A stretch of 64,000 bases of DNA from Sepioteuthis lessoniana (GCA_963585895.1 OY757911.1:61735668-61799667), one strand, 5' to 3'; positions 8,772-20,494 are shown, counted from the stretch's first letter. Notes: generated from the letters alone by a model not told the origin. A program made the numbers and translations.

Positions 8772-11312
8772 ATGATAACCATGACCCACACTCAAACCAC
8801 ATACACAAACCGCATCGCCCTTCGCACGGGTAAAAAAGGGGCGCGTCCTGCTAAGGTTGGAGCCCTGGCCTCAGTGTTCGAAAAATCAGCGACAGAGCTC
8901 AAACGATCAAAAGTACTAAAATGCAAGCAAACACTACAAATAGCGACATTTAACGTAAGAACCTTAAATAGAATAGGACAACTACCAGAGCTAATCGCAT
9001 CGGCCGTAGAACATAAGATTGACATAATATGCATACAAGAACACAGATACACACACACCGAAGATATCAAATATCACGAAACTGGCAATGGATGGTAGCT
9101 CGTCACTGTATCCGCATGGAAAAACTCTGTCAACGCCGCAGTAGGAGGGGTAGGATTACTTATAGGACCTAGAGCATTAAAAACGCTAAATAGCATTGAG
9201 AAAATACAACCTAGAATGATGGCAGCTACTTTTAACGGAAACCCCAGAGCAACAATCATCTCCTGCTACAGCCCTACCAATGTTAGTGAAGAAACTGAAC
9301 TAGTCACCTTCTACAATGAGTTATCCTTATTAGTGCGTAGCATCCAGAAACACATGTTAGTCATTGGCGGAGACATGAATGCCCAAATCGGGAAAAACGG
9401 AAACAACAAATACAGCCTCCACAACACGTCAAATAGGAATGGGCAACATCTAACAGATTTCATGATAGAAAATAGATTAACATGCATCAATACAAACTAC
9501 CAACAAAGGGAGGGAAAACTATGGACACACGTACGCGAACAATACTAAAGCTCAGATAGACTACGTCCTTATAAACAAGAAATGGAAAAACAGTGCAATG
9601 AATTGCGAGGCATACTCCTCTTTCGAGGGTGTGTCCACCGATCACCGAATAGTCACGGCGAAAATACGGTTAAGCCTACAAAAAAACGCCAAACGAACAG
9701 CGACCACTAAACACTATGACTGGGCCCTTTTGAACAACAGATATATAAGAGATAAATACGTATTAGAATTAGAAAACAGATTCGAAACACTACAAGAAAA
9801 GACGGAAAAAAGTACACCAAACGACGAATATGAAAATTTCGTCAATGCACACCTCGAGGCAGCAGCGAAATGCATTCCAACAAAACTCAAAACTAAATAT
9901 AGAGTCCCATGGGAAACTTTAGTGGTGAGAGAAAAACGTGCACTAGTGAAAACAGCCTCCAAAAACTATCGAAAAAACCCAACAAACACAAATGCCTTAA
10001 AACTAAAAACGGCACAATATCAATTAGCAGGCATATAAATAAAGGAACAGACAGAATACATTCAAAATCAGATAGATAAGATTAGAGACTCGGTGGAAGA
10101 TAGACAATCTAGGATAGCCTGGCAAACAATAAACGAAGTGAGTAGAAGAAAGAACATAGACAAAGCAAAACTGAAAGCAGCAAAACCAACAAGAAAGAAT
10201 AAAACTGTGGAAACAGCACTTCGAAAACCTACTAGGAAACCCACCGAAAATAACACATGAACAAATCACCAGAATAATTAGTAAACAATTAGACATTAAA
10301 CTACGACGGTTCACACAGGAAGAACTCGACTCGGTTCTCAGAAAAATTTAAAATAGGAAAGCTGCAGGGCTGGACGAGATTCCCCCAGAAGTATGGAAGA
10401 CCAGACAATTCGACGACATACTGCTCCGACACTGCAACGCAGTATAAAATCAAAATCCGATAAATAGATGGATGAAGGGATGCATACTCCCCTTCCCTAA
10501 AAAGGGGGACCTCGGATTAGCCAAAAACTACCGAGACATAACACTTACTTACATAGCAGCCAAAATCTACAATGCCCTACTACGAAACCGCATAGAACCC
10601 AAAATTGACAACATACTTAGAAAAAACCAAAATGGCTTCCGAAGAAATAGATCCACGACCTCACAAATATTAACCATCCGCAGAATCCTTGAAGGTGTAT
10701 GGGCAAAAAACCTACAAGCGACATTAATATTTGTTGACTTTACCAAGGCTTTCGATTCCATTCACGGAGGAAAGATGGAACAAATCCTACTAGCGTACGG
10801 CATACCTAAAGAAACCGTAGCGGCAATAACGATTCTCTATAGAAACACTAAAGTAAAAGTACGATCACCAGATGGAGACACAGAATACTTCGACATTGTA
10901 GCAGGAGTACTACAAGGGGACACGCTGGCTCCGTACCTATTTATCATTTGTCTAGACTACGTACTTAGAACATCGATTGACAAACTCAGAGAGAATGGCT
11001 TCGAGCTGACGAAGAAAAGAAGCAGAAGGTACCCCGCAACAACAATTACCGACGCCGACTACGCCGATGACATAGCGATACAGGCAAATACACCCGACCA
11101 AGCCGAAACACTACTGCATAGTTTGGAACGAGCAGCCGCAGACATAGGTCTCCATGTTAATGCACACAAAACGGAATATATGTGCTATAATCAAACGGGG
11201 GACATCTCCACTCTAGAAGGAACCCCTCTTAAACTAGAAGACACATTTACTTACCTAGGAAGCAGCGTTGAATCAACCGAAAAGGACATCAAAACGAGGT
11301 TAACGAAAGCAT
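8772..11312 (+). pseudogene. RTE-like non-LTR retrotransposon endonuclease/reverse transcriptase, disabled and 3'-truncated
   Basis: The polyprotein of an autonomous LINE: an apurinic-like endonuclease nicks target DNA and a reverse transcriptase copies the RNA there. The endonuclease is visible as FNVRTLN, IICIQEHRY (catalytic E), CYSPTN, GGDMNAQIG (9366-9392) and STDHR. The RT shows GFRRNRST, FVDFTKAFDS, GVLQGDTLAPYLF and YADD at 11060-11071, followed by HKTEYMCYN and FTYLGSSV. It is a pseudogene: an in-frame TAG at 9096-9098, a one-base frameshift near 9545-9550, a TAA at 10036-10038, and further shifts or stops before the open stretch 10472-11344. The coding sequence stops dead at RLTKA and runs into (TA)n, so the C-terminal finger region and tail are missing here. 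Clade assignment to RTE rests on motif memory of this group and has not been checked by phylogeny. Confidence 0.9.
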
Positions 11313-11358
11313 ATATATATATATATATATATAATAGAAATTAAAGATAATACTTCAG

Positions 11359-11411
<53 letters not shown>

Positions 11412-11430
11412 TTATATATGTGTCTGTCTG

Positions 11431-11466
<36 letters not shown>

Positions 11467-11528
11467 GGTATGAGTGTGTATGTGTGTGTGTATATATATA
11501 TATATAATAGAAATTAAAGATAATACTA
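11312..11528. repeat. Compound microsatellite, rest of unit 1 and unit 2
   Basis: A (TA)n run, then TAATAGAAATTAAAGATAAT, then (TG)n, the spacer ATTTATATATGTGTCTGTCT, (TA)n, (TG)n, (TA)n, and again TAATAGAAATTAAAGATAAT. This shows a tandem duplication with a period near 175 bp. Confidence 0.9.
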
Positions 11529-12054
11529 ATAAAAATAAAAATGAATCCGAACAAGTCGCAAGAGTTATAAACATAAAAACTCCTGAAAAATTGCATAACG
11601 AAAGGCTAGAGGTACTCAACGTGTGCAGCCATAGACAAAAAGGGCTACAAAACCGTTCCAATATTAGTGCTAATTCTTTACTGTACTTGTATGGATACAT
11701 TTACTTATCCAAGTGAGCAAGTAGAGTTTCTCTAATGATCCTATTGGTGAAGCCAGGGTAGCAAACTTCAGCTCTTATTATTTCTAATTTATGATTAACT
11801 GTACATTAGTTGTTTTTTTTATATGAGAAGATGTTAAGCAAATTATGAGACATTTCAAGCCAGGAAATTTCCCTTTGCTGACATTGCTAATTTTGTAATT
11901 AAAACGAAATCCGATATCACTTCCTCATGGATCATTTTTCAAATTCCTTTTAACAATTTTATCTCAAAATCACCATATCATAGACTAAAATGACGTTCAC
12001 TTCCACTTCCGTGCAAGACTGTTTTGAATAAAATAATCTGGCCAATATCACCAG

Positions 12055-13110
12055 GCAATAAGTTGTCAAGGCATTCATACATCTTGGTAGTATGGTGTAT
12101 CAAGAGACGCCTATCTCGATTCTGATATATTTCCGCGCAAACAGAAAGCATCTGATGCATTTGAAGTTTCGAAAAGAGATCTTTGCCAGACCGAGGCATC
12201 TACAAGAAACAATAGTGTCTATTTATAGAGCCTGCGAATTTATAGCCCTGCTTTATTCATCAAAAACATGGACAGTTCACCACAGGCATCTAAGATTTTA
12301 GGAACGTTTTCATCAAATAAGCCTGAGGTAAAAATTAATAGTGAAATAGCAAAGCAAGACATCGAATACTGACATTTTGAGAATGGCAGAATGCGCAAGC
12401 ATATAGTTTCTGATCAGGGCAAATCAAATGAGCTGAAAAAGACACATTGTTCATACATGTGGCCAAAGGCTCCCCAAACGTATATTGTACGGTGAGTTGT
12501 TTTATGACGAGAATCCTCAATAGAAGGCAAGGAAACGCTAAAAAGTTAACCACAAGCATAATATCAAATCATTGAAAATTGATATTTTGGGTTGAGAAGA
12601 GCTAGCATTGAAAAAATCTGAATGTAGAAAGACAGTGTAGAAAGACAAAACAGGATCTGCCTTCTATGAAGAGAGCGATAAAAGTCATGAAAACATAATA
12701 CAACGGCTAGGGGAAGGGATCTATGTTGGACTCTCAGGTTCTGGGGTCTGCCTGGTGCTGTGATGTTTGTCAACCCGTTCTTTCTAAGTCTTGATACGTC
12801 AATCAGATGAAGTCTCCCGGAATATATGAATTGAGCACACTTCATGAAAAGCAAGGAGATGCCACTTGCATCATCTGCAGTAAAGTCGGAATGTCTTTCT
12901 CAGGGTTGAAAAGGCATATGGTTGTGCACAAAAACTTTCTCCAAGAACCGAATGAAGTAACTTTTACAAACATCAGTATGTTTGCTGTTATCTCTGCTTC
13001 AAAATTTGAAAGACTGCTGTTGGTATGAAAAGTAATCTATGAGAACACGGTCAAAAAGGCGGCGTAAATCCAAACAATATCGGCAGCTCAGGAGACGACA
13101 CTCATCTGTA
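12055..13110 (+). pseudogene. Second LINE type, decayed 3' coding end with a C2H2 finger
   Basis: Fragments of a non-LTR retrotransposon C-terminus appear in shifting frames. LGSMVYQE is followed by an IYRACEF...LLYSSKTWT block equivalent to the usual Y(K)A...LLYG-ETWT motif, then HHRHLRFLERFHQ, then LPKRILYGEL about 200 bp later. A canonical C-x2-C-x12-H-x3-H finger (CIIC...GLKRH...H) is encoded at 12867-12932. Many stops and shifts make it dead. It differs from the RTE-like LINE of this window, whose C-terminus lacks such a finger. Reading frames at 12807-13028 and 12092-12301 are pieces of it. Confidence 0.7.
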
Positions 13111-13123
13111 AGCATGGAGAATT

Positions 13124-13125
<2 letters not shown>

Positions 13126-13162
<37 letters not shown>
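13126..13162. repeat. (TA)n microsatellite
   Basis: A TA run with one TG interruption at the 3' end of the decayed LINE region. Confidence 0.95.
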
Positions 13163-13169
<7 letters not shown>

Positions 13170-13412
13170 TTATAAGATTGCTCCGTCCCATATATATGTA
13201 TACATATACACACACATACACACACAGAATGTCGTTTAAAAGGTTTTAAGCTTCACCCAGAGAAAAACATATCTAAACATTTTTGTTGTGGAAACACTAC
13301 CATTTCTTATAAAACTAAAAAAAGAAAATTCAGATCTTTCTGGTATTAGAAGTGGGACTGTGTTATCACAACAAAACCTTCGATGCTCTTTTTTCAGGAT
13401 GATTATATATAT

Positions 13413-13490
13413 GGGTAAATGAGCGGGACGAATGGGATCGTTAACCTTGGTATGGCAACTAGTCTTGGAGAAGGAAAACTTATTTCCAAA
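13413..13490 (+). mobile_element. SINE-A fragment
   Basis: ATGGGTAAAT...CCTTGGTATGGCAACTAGTC...GGAGAAGGAAAACT matches the 3' half of SINE-A. The head and terminal sequence are absent. Confidence 0.65.
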
Positions 13491-13515
13491 CCAATAAAAT
13501 TCGTGTGAAGGGCTT

Positions 13516-13517
<2 letters not shown>

Positions 13518-13573
<56 letters not shown>
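13518..13573. repeat. (TA)n microsatellite
   Basis: A long, pure TA run. Confidence 0.98.
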
Positions 13574-13575
<2 letters not shown>

Positions 13576-13579
13576 AATA

Positions 13580-14530
13580 AATGAAATAGTTCTATTCAAT
13601 GCCAAGATAAAAAAAATTCTCAAAATTCTGATAGCATTTTTTCTATTCATTGACAAAGCTCTCTTTGCCCAAATTCATGGTATCATTATTCAGTGATTAA
13701 ATAATTTATCTAAGCTTACCTTCATCTGACACCCGTTAAATTGTGAAATCCTTAATACAAGAATGATGCAAGTTTTGATTCTGTGCATTTTTCAAGAAAG
13801 TTGTTCGAGATCTTGAAATTGTTTGAACCAAGGGATGCTATGTAGAACGAAACAAGCGATAGACAAGGAAAAATCCATCTTGGGTTGGTGGAGGGGAACT
13901 TTTCATCCTAATCTTATAGCTGTTTGGAAAATCACATTTACAATATAAGGTAGGATGTTGTCTGACTGCAAAATACCGAACAGTTATCTTGCTGTGGAAA
14001 GATTTTTTATCTGATACAATGTGTCATTCAAACGAGCGATTTATCCGTGTTTGGGCAGCTTGCAATAAAGTGTTAACTTTTAGTATTGTCAAAGTACAGG
14101 CATTGTCAGTGACTCTTGTCCAAAAATGACAAAGAAATCTCTATCAAGAAAGATAAAGACAAATATTTAAATGCTGATCAATCTTCCTTTCCTTAGATCA
14201 ACGTGGAACTCATTTTCCTGGTTTCAGAATATTTCCCCTCAGGCTATTAAGTGACATAATAGTGTTGACTGATTGCATCTCAAATAGATTTCGACATATT
14301 TTAAAAGCATTTGTATGACTTCACTAATACGGAAGAAATGATGGCCCTGAGAAAATTTATACCAGTCTCATAGAAAGTCGTTTGAAAATTATGAAAACTG
14401 TTTATCTAGTATGACACCGACTTCTTCCCAACATATAACAATACCATAAAAAATTATTGCATCAACCTCATAAGATCCAAAAAGAATGAGTATAGAATAA
14501 AGTTCTTTAAATTTCACTGTTTATGTTGCA
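13580..14530. other. AT-rich DNA, nothing recognised
   Basis: No open frame with protein-like composition and no match to the window's repeat families was seen on either strand. Confidence 0.5.
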
Positions 14531-14531
14531 T

Positions 14532-14804
14532 AGGTGCCCGTGGTGTAATTGTTATCGTCGTAGGAAATGAACAAATCCTGGACGAGACTGATTGCATTTC
14601 ACATAGGACTAATACCCTTGGGAAAGGTATGAATCCAATTATTCTCCATCCAGCTATGGGTAAATAGTAGGACAGACTAGGTTCTTCAGCCTTGGTTAGG
14701 CAACTAGTCTAGGAGAAGGAAAACTCTGGATTAAAACCTGTTAAACTCCGCTTAAAAATTAACCTTGTGTCATATCCTGCCCGAGCGGAGGGGTTGGGTA
14801 AATA
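14532..14804 (+). mobile_element. SINE-A copy, full length with short head deletion
   Basis: The copy starts AGGTGCCCGTGGTGTAATTG and ends CCCGAGCGGAGGGGTTGGG. The segment between GAAATG and AAATCC in the head lacks the GACACGGCGACACGAGTTC part found in the other copies, so part of the B box is gone. The body is almost identical to the copy at 2489. Confidence 0.9.
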
Positions 14805-14807
14805 AGA

Positions 14808-15326
14808 TGTTGCATAGCCTCCTTGTACATAAACATGCGGCAGCAAAATCAGCAATAATGACGAGCGAATACAGTTCTTTAGAAAAATATACCTCTCACC
14901 CTTTATTCGTAATGGTTGCGAAAGGGTTACGAAAGGGTTATGTGTGAGAGGTGAGTTGGAGACTGAACAAAGACTGCAACATATTGACCCCCGGTTCCTC
15001 CGTCTTTAGCAGTACTTCTTTCTCGTTCTGCTGGGCTGCTCAACCGGGGGCCCCGAGGGCCCATAGCCCTCTTCTGGGTGCTGGTTCTCTCTACAGCATC
15101 TTATCTCCAACTTGACTGACTCCAACTAACTGAACTTCCTGTCGCACCGGGTTATATCATTGATCATCCTTTAAAAAATTATGAACAAATCAGCATTAAA
15201 AATAGTGTTTATCGCAAACATCAGCACCCAATTCAACCCGTCCACAGTCAAGGTTAAACCCTGATATCTTCGACCGGACGCACTTGTTCTTTGATCGACG
15301 GCTGGGTCGGAGGTCAATATGTTACA
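14808..15326 (-). mobile_element. Probable solo LTR, minus strand
   Basis: On the minus strand it begins TGTAACATATTGACC and ends CTATGCAACA, giving TG...CA ends with a partly inverted terminus. It carries AATAAA on the minus strand (TTTATT at 14900-14905) and is GC-richer than its surroundings. A second copy of the terminal motif (TGCAACATATTGACC, 14977-14991) lies inside, so an alternative reading is a 350-bp unit 14977-15326 with 15-bp inverted ends. I find no matching target duplication (TAAGA against TTTAG), and there is no coding sequence. It starts directly after the SINE-A copy. Confidence 0.5.
15158..15218 (+). repeat. 60-bp inverted repeat, arm 1
   Basis: TTAAAAAATTATGAACAAAT and flanking bases recur in reverse orientation at 16171-16230 with only a few mismatches, about 1 kb away. 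This arm lies inside the probable LTR. Confidence 0.85.
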
Positions 15327-15740
15327 TTTAGTGTTTAAAGCAATTTGTGTTAAGTGGATCGATCCATTAACATTATTGCCGTATGAGACATGTCACTCAT
15401 TTGTCAAATTGAATTTCTTTGCGTAGATGACAATTACTGACTTTGTGGCGTTTCAAGAGGTTTATACTGATTCAAGAAAAAATTCCTAATTCTTAAACGT
15501 GTACTCGTTTCATGACCTATCTTATTGTTTCAAATTTCGAAATGCAAACAAAAGTAAGTTATGACTCGTGTCTATCAAATAATCATTCTGCGTTGAATTT
15601 CGAAATAGAAACAAAAGCAATATATATTTGTCTATCAAATTCAAACCATCTCGCGTATGCATGAGTCCAGAGGCCAGCATATAGAATTCTTAAAAAGCTT
15701 GACCAGTTGTATCTTCATCTGCTGCTGCTGTTTTTATCAT

Positions 15741-15829
15741 AAGTAGTAGTAGTGATAGTGGTAGTAGTAGTAGTAGTAGTAGTAGTAGTAAAGGTAGTTG
15801 TTGTAGTATTAGTATTAGTAGTAGTAGTA
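15741..15829. repeat. (TAG)n trinucleotide repeat
   Basis: An imperfect GTA/TAG run with scattered variants, the only sizeable trinucleotide tract in the window. Confidence 0.95.
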
Positions 15830-16170
15830 TTTTTTTGGTTTCACCATTTTTACTATTTTCTCAAACCAACCTTTAATAAATATTTGCGCGGCACATTTAT
15901 ACAATATCTATAAAACAGATGAAATTCTAATTAATAACTCATCGATGTCCCATTATTTTCGTGTTTATTGGCGTGCCAGAAAAAGATCAACTACAAATAT
16001 CAATTGTGAAGAAATTGGATTAAGCGACTATGGGAAAAATGCATTTAATCGGCTTGTCATTTCGAAAATAACACAAGAGATTTGTAAAAGTTAAGATGAT
16101 GCCGATCATGGTATTTTTTTTCTTTTGATTTGTTGAAATTTCATCAAAAATTTGTCAAACTCACTCTCTT

Positions 16171-16230
16171 TTGCGACAAACAGTATTTTTAATGCTGATT
16201 TGTTCATAATTTTTTAACGGATGATCAAAT
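16171..16230 (-). repeat. 60-bp inverted repeat, arm 2
   Basis: This is the reverse complement of 15158-15218. The flanks outside this module do not match the LTR, so only the module is shared. Confidence 0.85.
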
Positions 16231-16808
16231 TTTCTTCAACTTTTTCGAAGGGCCTTCACTTGCTTTGACGTCCCCATTATTCATTCAAGTTAACGTCTAA
16301 GGCCGCCTGAAAATAATACATAGAAGGTCTAAAATATTGTCACAGATTAAAATTAATTTCCCTGCCTTCTCGGTTTGTTTGATTCTGTGGATGGATATAC
16401 CTGATATTACATAAAAATCTCCCCTCTCTTTCGCTCTCTCTCTCTCACTGTCTCTGTCTGTCTGTCTCTCTCTTTTTAATAAACGCTTATCATCTTTCAA
16501 TTTCTTAATGAATTCATTTATTTGTGATGTTTATGATTTTCATGCTCTAAAAAGCAAGATTCTATTTTATCTTATTGCACTGTTTTTTCTCGATATTTGA
16601 TAATTTACTATTTTAGGCAATGTGCTTATTTTCGCTAACTGGGCTGTTATGATTATTTTAAAGAAAAAGAATTGACTGTTTTAGATTTGCAGATGAATAC
16701 GCTAAACTTCACTTTTCATGTTTAATTTAGCGATTTTTCGAAAAGTATTCTATTTATCAACAAAGGGAAAAAACCCTCTTTTTTGGGGTAGATTGAAAAT
16801 TATCATTT

Positions 16809-16811
<3 letters not shown>

Positions 16812-16862
<51 letters not shown>
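16812..16862. repeat. (TA)n flanked by a direct repeat
   Basis: A TA run with ATCATTTTGCATATAT on both sides (about 16802 and 16863), as expected of slippage or duplication of the flank. Confidence 0.9.
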
Positions 16863-16864
<2 letters not shown>

Positions 16865-16911
16865 CATTTTGCATATATTAATTAAAAAGGCGTATTTCAA
16901 ACATTAACATT

Positions 16912-17097
16912 ATAATGGTTAGTGTGCTCGCCACCGGTACAGGAGACCTGAGTTCAGTTCTTCGTAGAGTCATAAGAAAGACTCAAAACATGGCACTTGA
17001 TCAAGGGTAAGTGATGCAATACGGAGGAAGGAGTAACGCCCTCCTCTACACCTCTGTGTAGTAAGCCTTCGGGTTGACTACGGTTGACCAGCTTACA
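16912..17097 (+). mobile_element. SINE-C copy, diverged
   Basis: It is tRNA-derived: TATAATGGTTAGTGTGCTCG is A-box-like and GAGTTCAGTTCTTCG B-box-like. The body has AAACATGGCACTTGATC and GTAACGCCCTCC, and the end has GTGTAGTA...TTGACTACGGTTGACCA. It runs into a (TA)n tract at 17098-17124. Confidence 0.75.
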
Positions 17098-17585
17098 ATA
17101 TATATATATATATATATATATATAGTTTAACCGTGTTGTCACAAAATGATGGCAACATTTATTTTGCAATTAAATTTTCCCTATGAAATATTAAAAAAAC
17201 TGTCTAGCTTGGCATTTTCTTGTTTATGCCTGATCGATTAGTTTAAAGGCATGTCGATCCGTCTAGATTAATTTTATGGCTAGAATTTTTGAAGATATTT
17301 ATATTTTGTGTCAGGTTTTCTCTTTAGATTTTTTTTGTTCACGGTAATATAATGCCGAGCATTCTTCCCTAATACAAATAATTTTCACAAATGCGTCTAA
17401 TTTCAAGTATTCCTATCAAATACAAATAATTTTATTTTTCTCTCTAATTATTGTCATTTATTTGCACACTGTTATATGGTTTAAAACAAGTGATAATACT
17501 TTTTAAACAACTATATCGTCCAGTATTTTCAAACAATTCCTTATATCATTACGTATTCTTATAGAATACGAGTAATTTAAAAAAA

Positions 17586-17690
17586 TAAAGATGGGACCCT
17601 TTAGGTATTGTCATTCTGAGTAAGAGTGGACCTTAGAGTCATGTCAATGAAGGGGTACTCCACATACGTCAAATCTCTAAAACAAGTCTT
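17586..17690 (-). mobile_element. SINE-D fragment, minus strand
   Basis: AGATGGGACCCTTTAGGTAT...AGAGTGGACC...GGGGTACTCC matches the reverse of the central SINE-D segment. Upstream (17390-17580) lies a diverged TTTGCACAC...GTTTAA...AATACGA module also seen near 6633, 41850 and 45770. Confidence 0.6.
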
Positions 17691-17910
17691 ACCATCACAT
17701 AAAGTTTAGTGTTTTATTGTTTAATACGTTGTGAATATTAAAGTAATGGTACCGTTTAATAATTATCCCTTGCTTAAATGAACATAATTACAATAAGAGA
17801 AATAATATTTAGAATTTTCATATAACTGAAAAGATTCTACATTAAAATTTTGTTGATGTATTTAGAGACCTAATGTCAGTTCAAAATTCCCACAACATAA
17901 CATTTCTTTG

Positions 17911-18190
17911 ACACTTTGGTGCAAAAAGAAAATTAATCTTAAAATTAAAATCTGTGAGTTAATTCATTTTATTTAATGAATTCATAGGTGGCCTTATCTT
18001 TTTGTAACATGCTGATTTTAATATTTTCTGAAATGATAATCAAAGAAAAAAAATTTTCAAAAAAGTTTTGATAGATAAATTTTATTACTAAATACATTTA
18101 TAAAAATATGAAATTTTGAAAGAAAAAAGTAGATCAATTCGAATTTCTGGGTTTTTTTCGTGGTGGACTTATCTTTTTACACCAAAGTGT
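17911..18190. mobile_element. MITE-like element with 18-bp terminal inverted repeats
   Basis: The left end ACACTTTGGTGCAAAAAG and the right end CTTTTTACACCAAAGTGT are inverted copies with one mismatch. The internal 240 bp is AT-rich and non-coding. A subterminal direct repeat (GGTGG..CTTATCTTTTT) occurs at about 17990 and 18161. Flanking TA is only clear on the right (TACA). Size and ends suggest a non-autonomous Tc1/mariner-type element; no related transposase is in this window. Confidence 0.7.
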
Positions 18191-18249
18191 ACATACGTGG
18201 ATACACATTTGCTAAAAAATGTTTTTCTCTTAAGTGTTTGACTAACAAC

Positions 18250-18710
18250 TGAGAATTTTATTTGGATTTTTCAAAGCCGTTCCCATGTGAGTACTACAGT
18301 ACCGTTGCACCAATCGGACTCTAATGAAATCCTTGGAGAAAAGGAAACTACATTTCGATGCTTTCTATCGTTCTGAACCACACCTGGGAGAAGCATTTTA
18401 AAAACAGTGGTTGTACGGCCACTTAACCCCCCTCCAACTTGCAGCCATGCAAAAAGACGAGCAAAGCATGCTTGATACTGCCGCAGAACTAAGGAAGAAC
18501 TCATTGATCGCGTTCTCCAATGTATATGAATACATTGGTGTTAGCCTATCATCAGTACTGTGCGGACACTGGATGCTGTCTGGAGGAATATTTCAGAGAT
18601 ACATTCCATGTGAAAATTTCACAGTCTGCAATTGCTGATAAAGACGTTTAGCGAAAGAGAATAAAAGGAAAACGTGGTATCGGCATATCGTAATGATGTT
18701 TATCATCGTA
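18250..18710. other. Unrecognised higher-complexity segment, possibly an old element
   Basis: Base composition is more balanced than the surroundings and several frames are open for 60-75 codons (18271-18504 minus, 18411-18638 plus), but none shows a known motif. Alternate frames give fragments such as TKEELIDRVLQ that look protein-like but are interrupted. I cannot name it. Confidence 0.3.
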
Positions 18711-18727
18711 GTGTTATAGAGATTTAT

Positions 18728-19180
18728 ATTTGGTTTGGTTTAGTTTGGTTTGGTTTTATGGCACATCAGTCATTGTTGGTTGATAATGCCAAATCTTTTT
18801 TTATACATATAAAAAGTTCTATTTCAAACAATTCAGTTTCAATGTCAAAAACAGTTACATTTTAAACAATTCAGTTTAGCAAAGTATGCAGTTTAAATAT
18901 CAAAGCAGTCCTATTTTAAGTCATTTAATTTAGCATAAGTACACAGTTTAGTTCTGTTTGATCCATAGATGGGACCAAATCAGGTGCTATCCCTCCGGGC
19001 CAAAGTGAACCAGGGAATGATAGCAATGAAAGGGTATTCGGCCTTCCCCAAAGCTCCAGTATTACTGGAACCTCACCATCAGTGTGTTTAGTATCATATA
19101 CAGGGCACTCGTTATGGTTGAGGTCTTACACCTCTGCAGAGAAGCAGTTGGTGTGCAGCCATAACCAACTGGGTAATATA
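18728..19180 (-). mobile_element. SINE-D copy, long, minus strand
   Basis: On the minus strand a head region (TTACCCAGTTGGTTATGGCT, CTCTGCAGAGGTGTAAGACC, GTGAGGTTCCAGTA, CCTGGTTCACTTTGG, GGTCCCATCTATGG) is followed by a tandem block with units of roughly 60-70 bp (each like ACTG...ACTTATGCTAAA.TGA.TT) and then the tail GGTTGATA.TGCC..AAAACCAAACC. The tail is shared with SINE-B. Confidence 0.75.
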
Positions 19181-19189
19181 GAGAATTAT

Positions 19190-20490
19190 AGTAATTATAA
19201 GATTATTATTTAACTATACGTCAGCACTTTTGTTCTGTAAAAATTAGTTTTCAATATTCGACCAATGTAGGAATATATATATAATAACTGAAAGTATTTC
19301 TTTATATTCACGGAATTTCGGCAAAACCTAAGAAACTGTTTTCTGATGGGGAAATTAGTTTTTGTTTTTTTTAGGTTTTGTTTTGTTTCAAGTCAGTTGA
19401 CTAATAAAGCGCGTGTTTTTTTTGTTTTTTTTTTGTTGTTCTTGTTTTTGTTTATCCGATTTAAAATGTGGATATCAAATGATTCCTAGAGGTGTTTAAA
19501 TGGTTACTTTAGAGATTATTGAACGGTTGCGCCGTGATTAGAATGGAGATATCAGTTTAAACGTAATACTAAACCAATTTTGTTATATCACAGCTACTGC
19601 AAAATTGATGGTATCGATAAGATATGATGTGGAAAATGTATTAAAAGCGGTATTAACATTACAAATAATAAGAAATTCCACAGCTGGTGAAAATATATAT
19701 ACATTATATTGAATGTTAAAAAATAGCATTGGTATTAACTAAAATGTTTGCATCGATTATAGCAGATGTTATTCCAACAATTGAGGGGAAAACAAAGAAC
19801 ATCTGTGATCAGATAAGAAATCGTGCCAGCATATAATCCACCAAAAATCTCTCTACTTAAACTGTAAAGCTGATAAACTTCTTTCTATGATGGAAATAAT
19901 CGTTAAGACTGAACTTTATCAGAAAACATTATTTCCATCAGAAACAATTTAGGGTGTGACTTGATCAATATGAATCCTGATTGGAATCGTGATTTCTCAT
20001 AATCACGTTCGTTCAAGAAAGAAAATGTACTGAAGAGAATATTGGGAGTAATTTTTAAAGCAGAAGAGTTTTTAATAAAAAATAAAAAAAACTATCATGA
20101 TTTCTATCATTCTGGAAATTAATTTTTCCTGTTAAATAGAGTTGTTTGTTTCGATATTTCTTTTTTTCTGTCTTAAATTTGATGTTATAAGGTCCCAACC
20201 TAATAGTACATTTTTAAGTGAATCTTATTACAATGTTTAAAGCAAAGCTGGATCTATTTATTAATAAATTGAGGCGGTTGAATATTTTCCTGGTTTTGGC
20301 AAAATTGGGTTTAATGAAATAAAATGGATCGTGGAATACCTTCTTATTTGTCCACACGAAAACTAAAAACCAATGTTTCTTTTTGGTTTAAATGGATTTT
20401 TAATATCGATTTTGCAATTTTTTAACTATCCATTTTTCGACGATGTTTTAAAAGATAAATTACAAAACAAAACGCTAGGTCAGAAGAAGA
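19190..20490. other. AT-rich DNA, nothing recognised
   Basis: No credible coding frame or window-internal repeat was found. A T-rich, low-complexity patch spans about 19360-19450. Confidence 0.5.
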
Positions 20491-20494
20491 GGAA

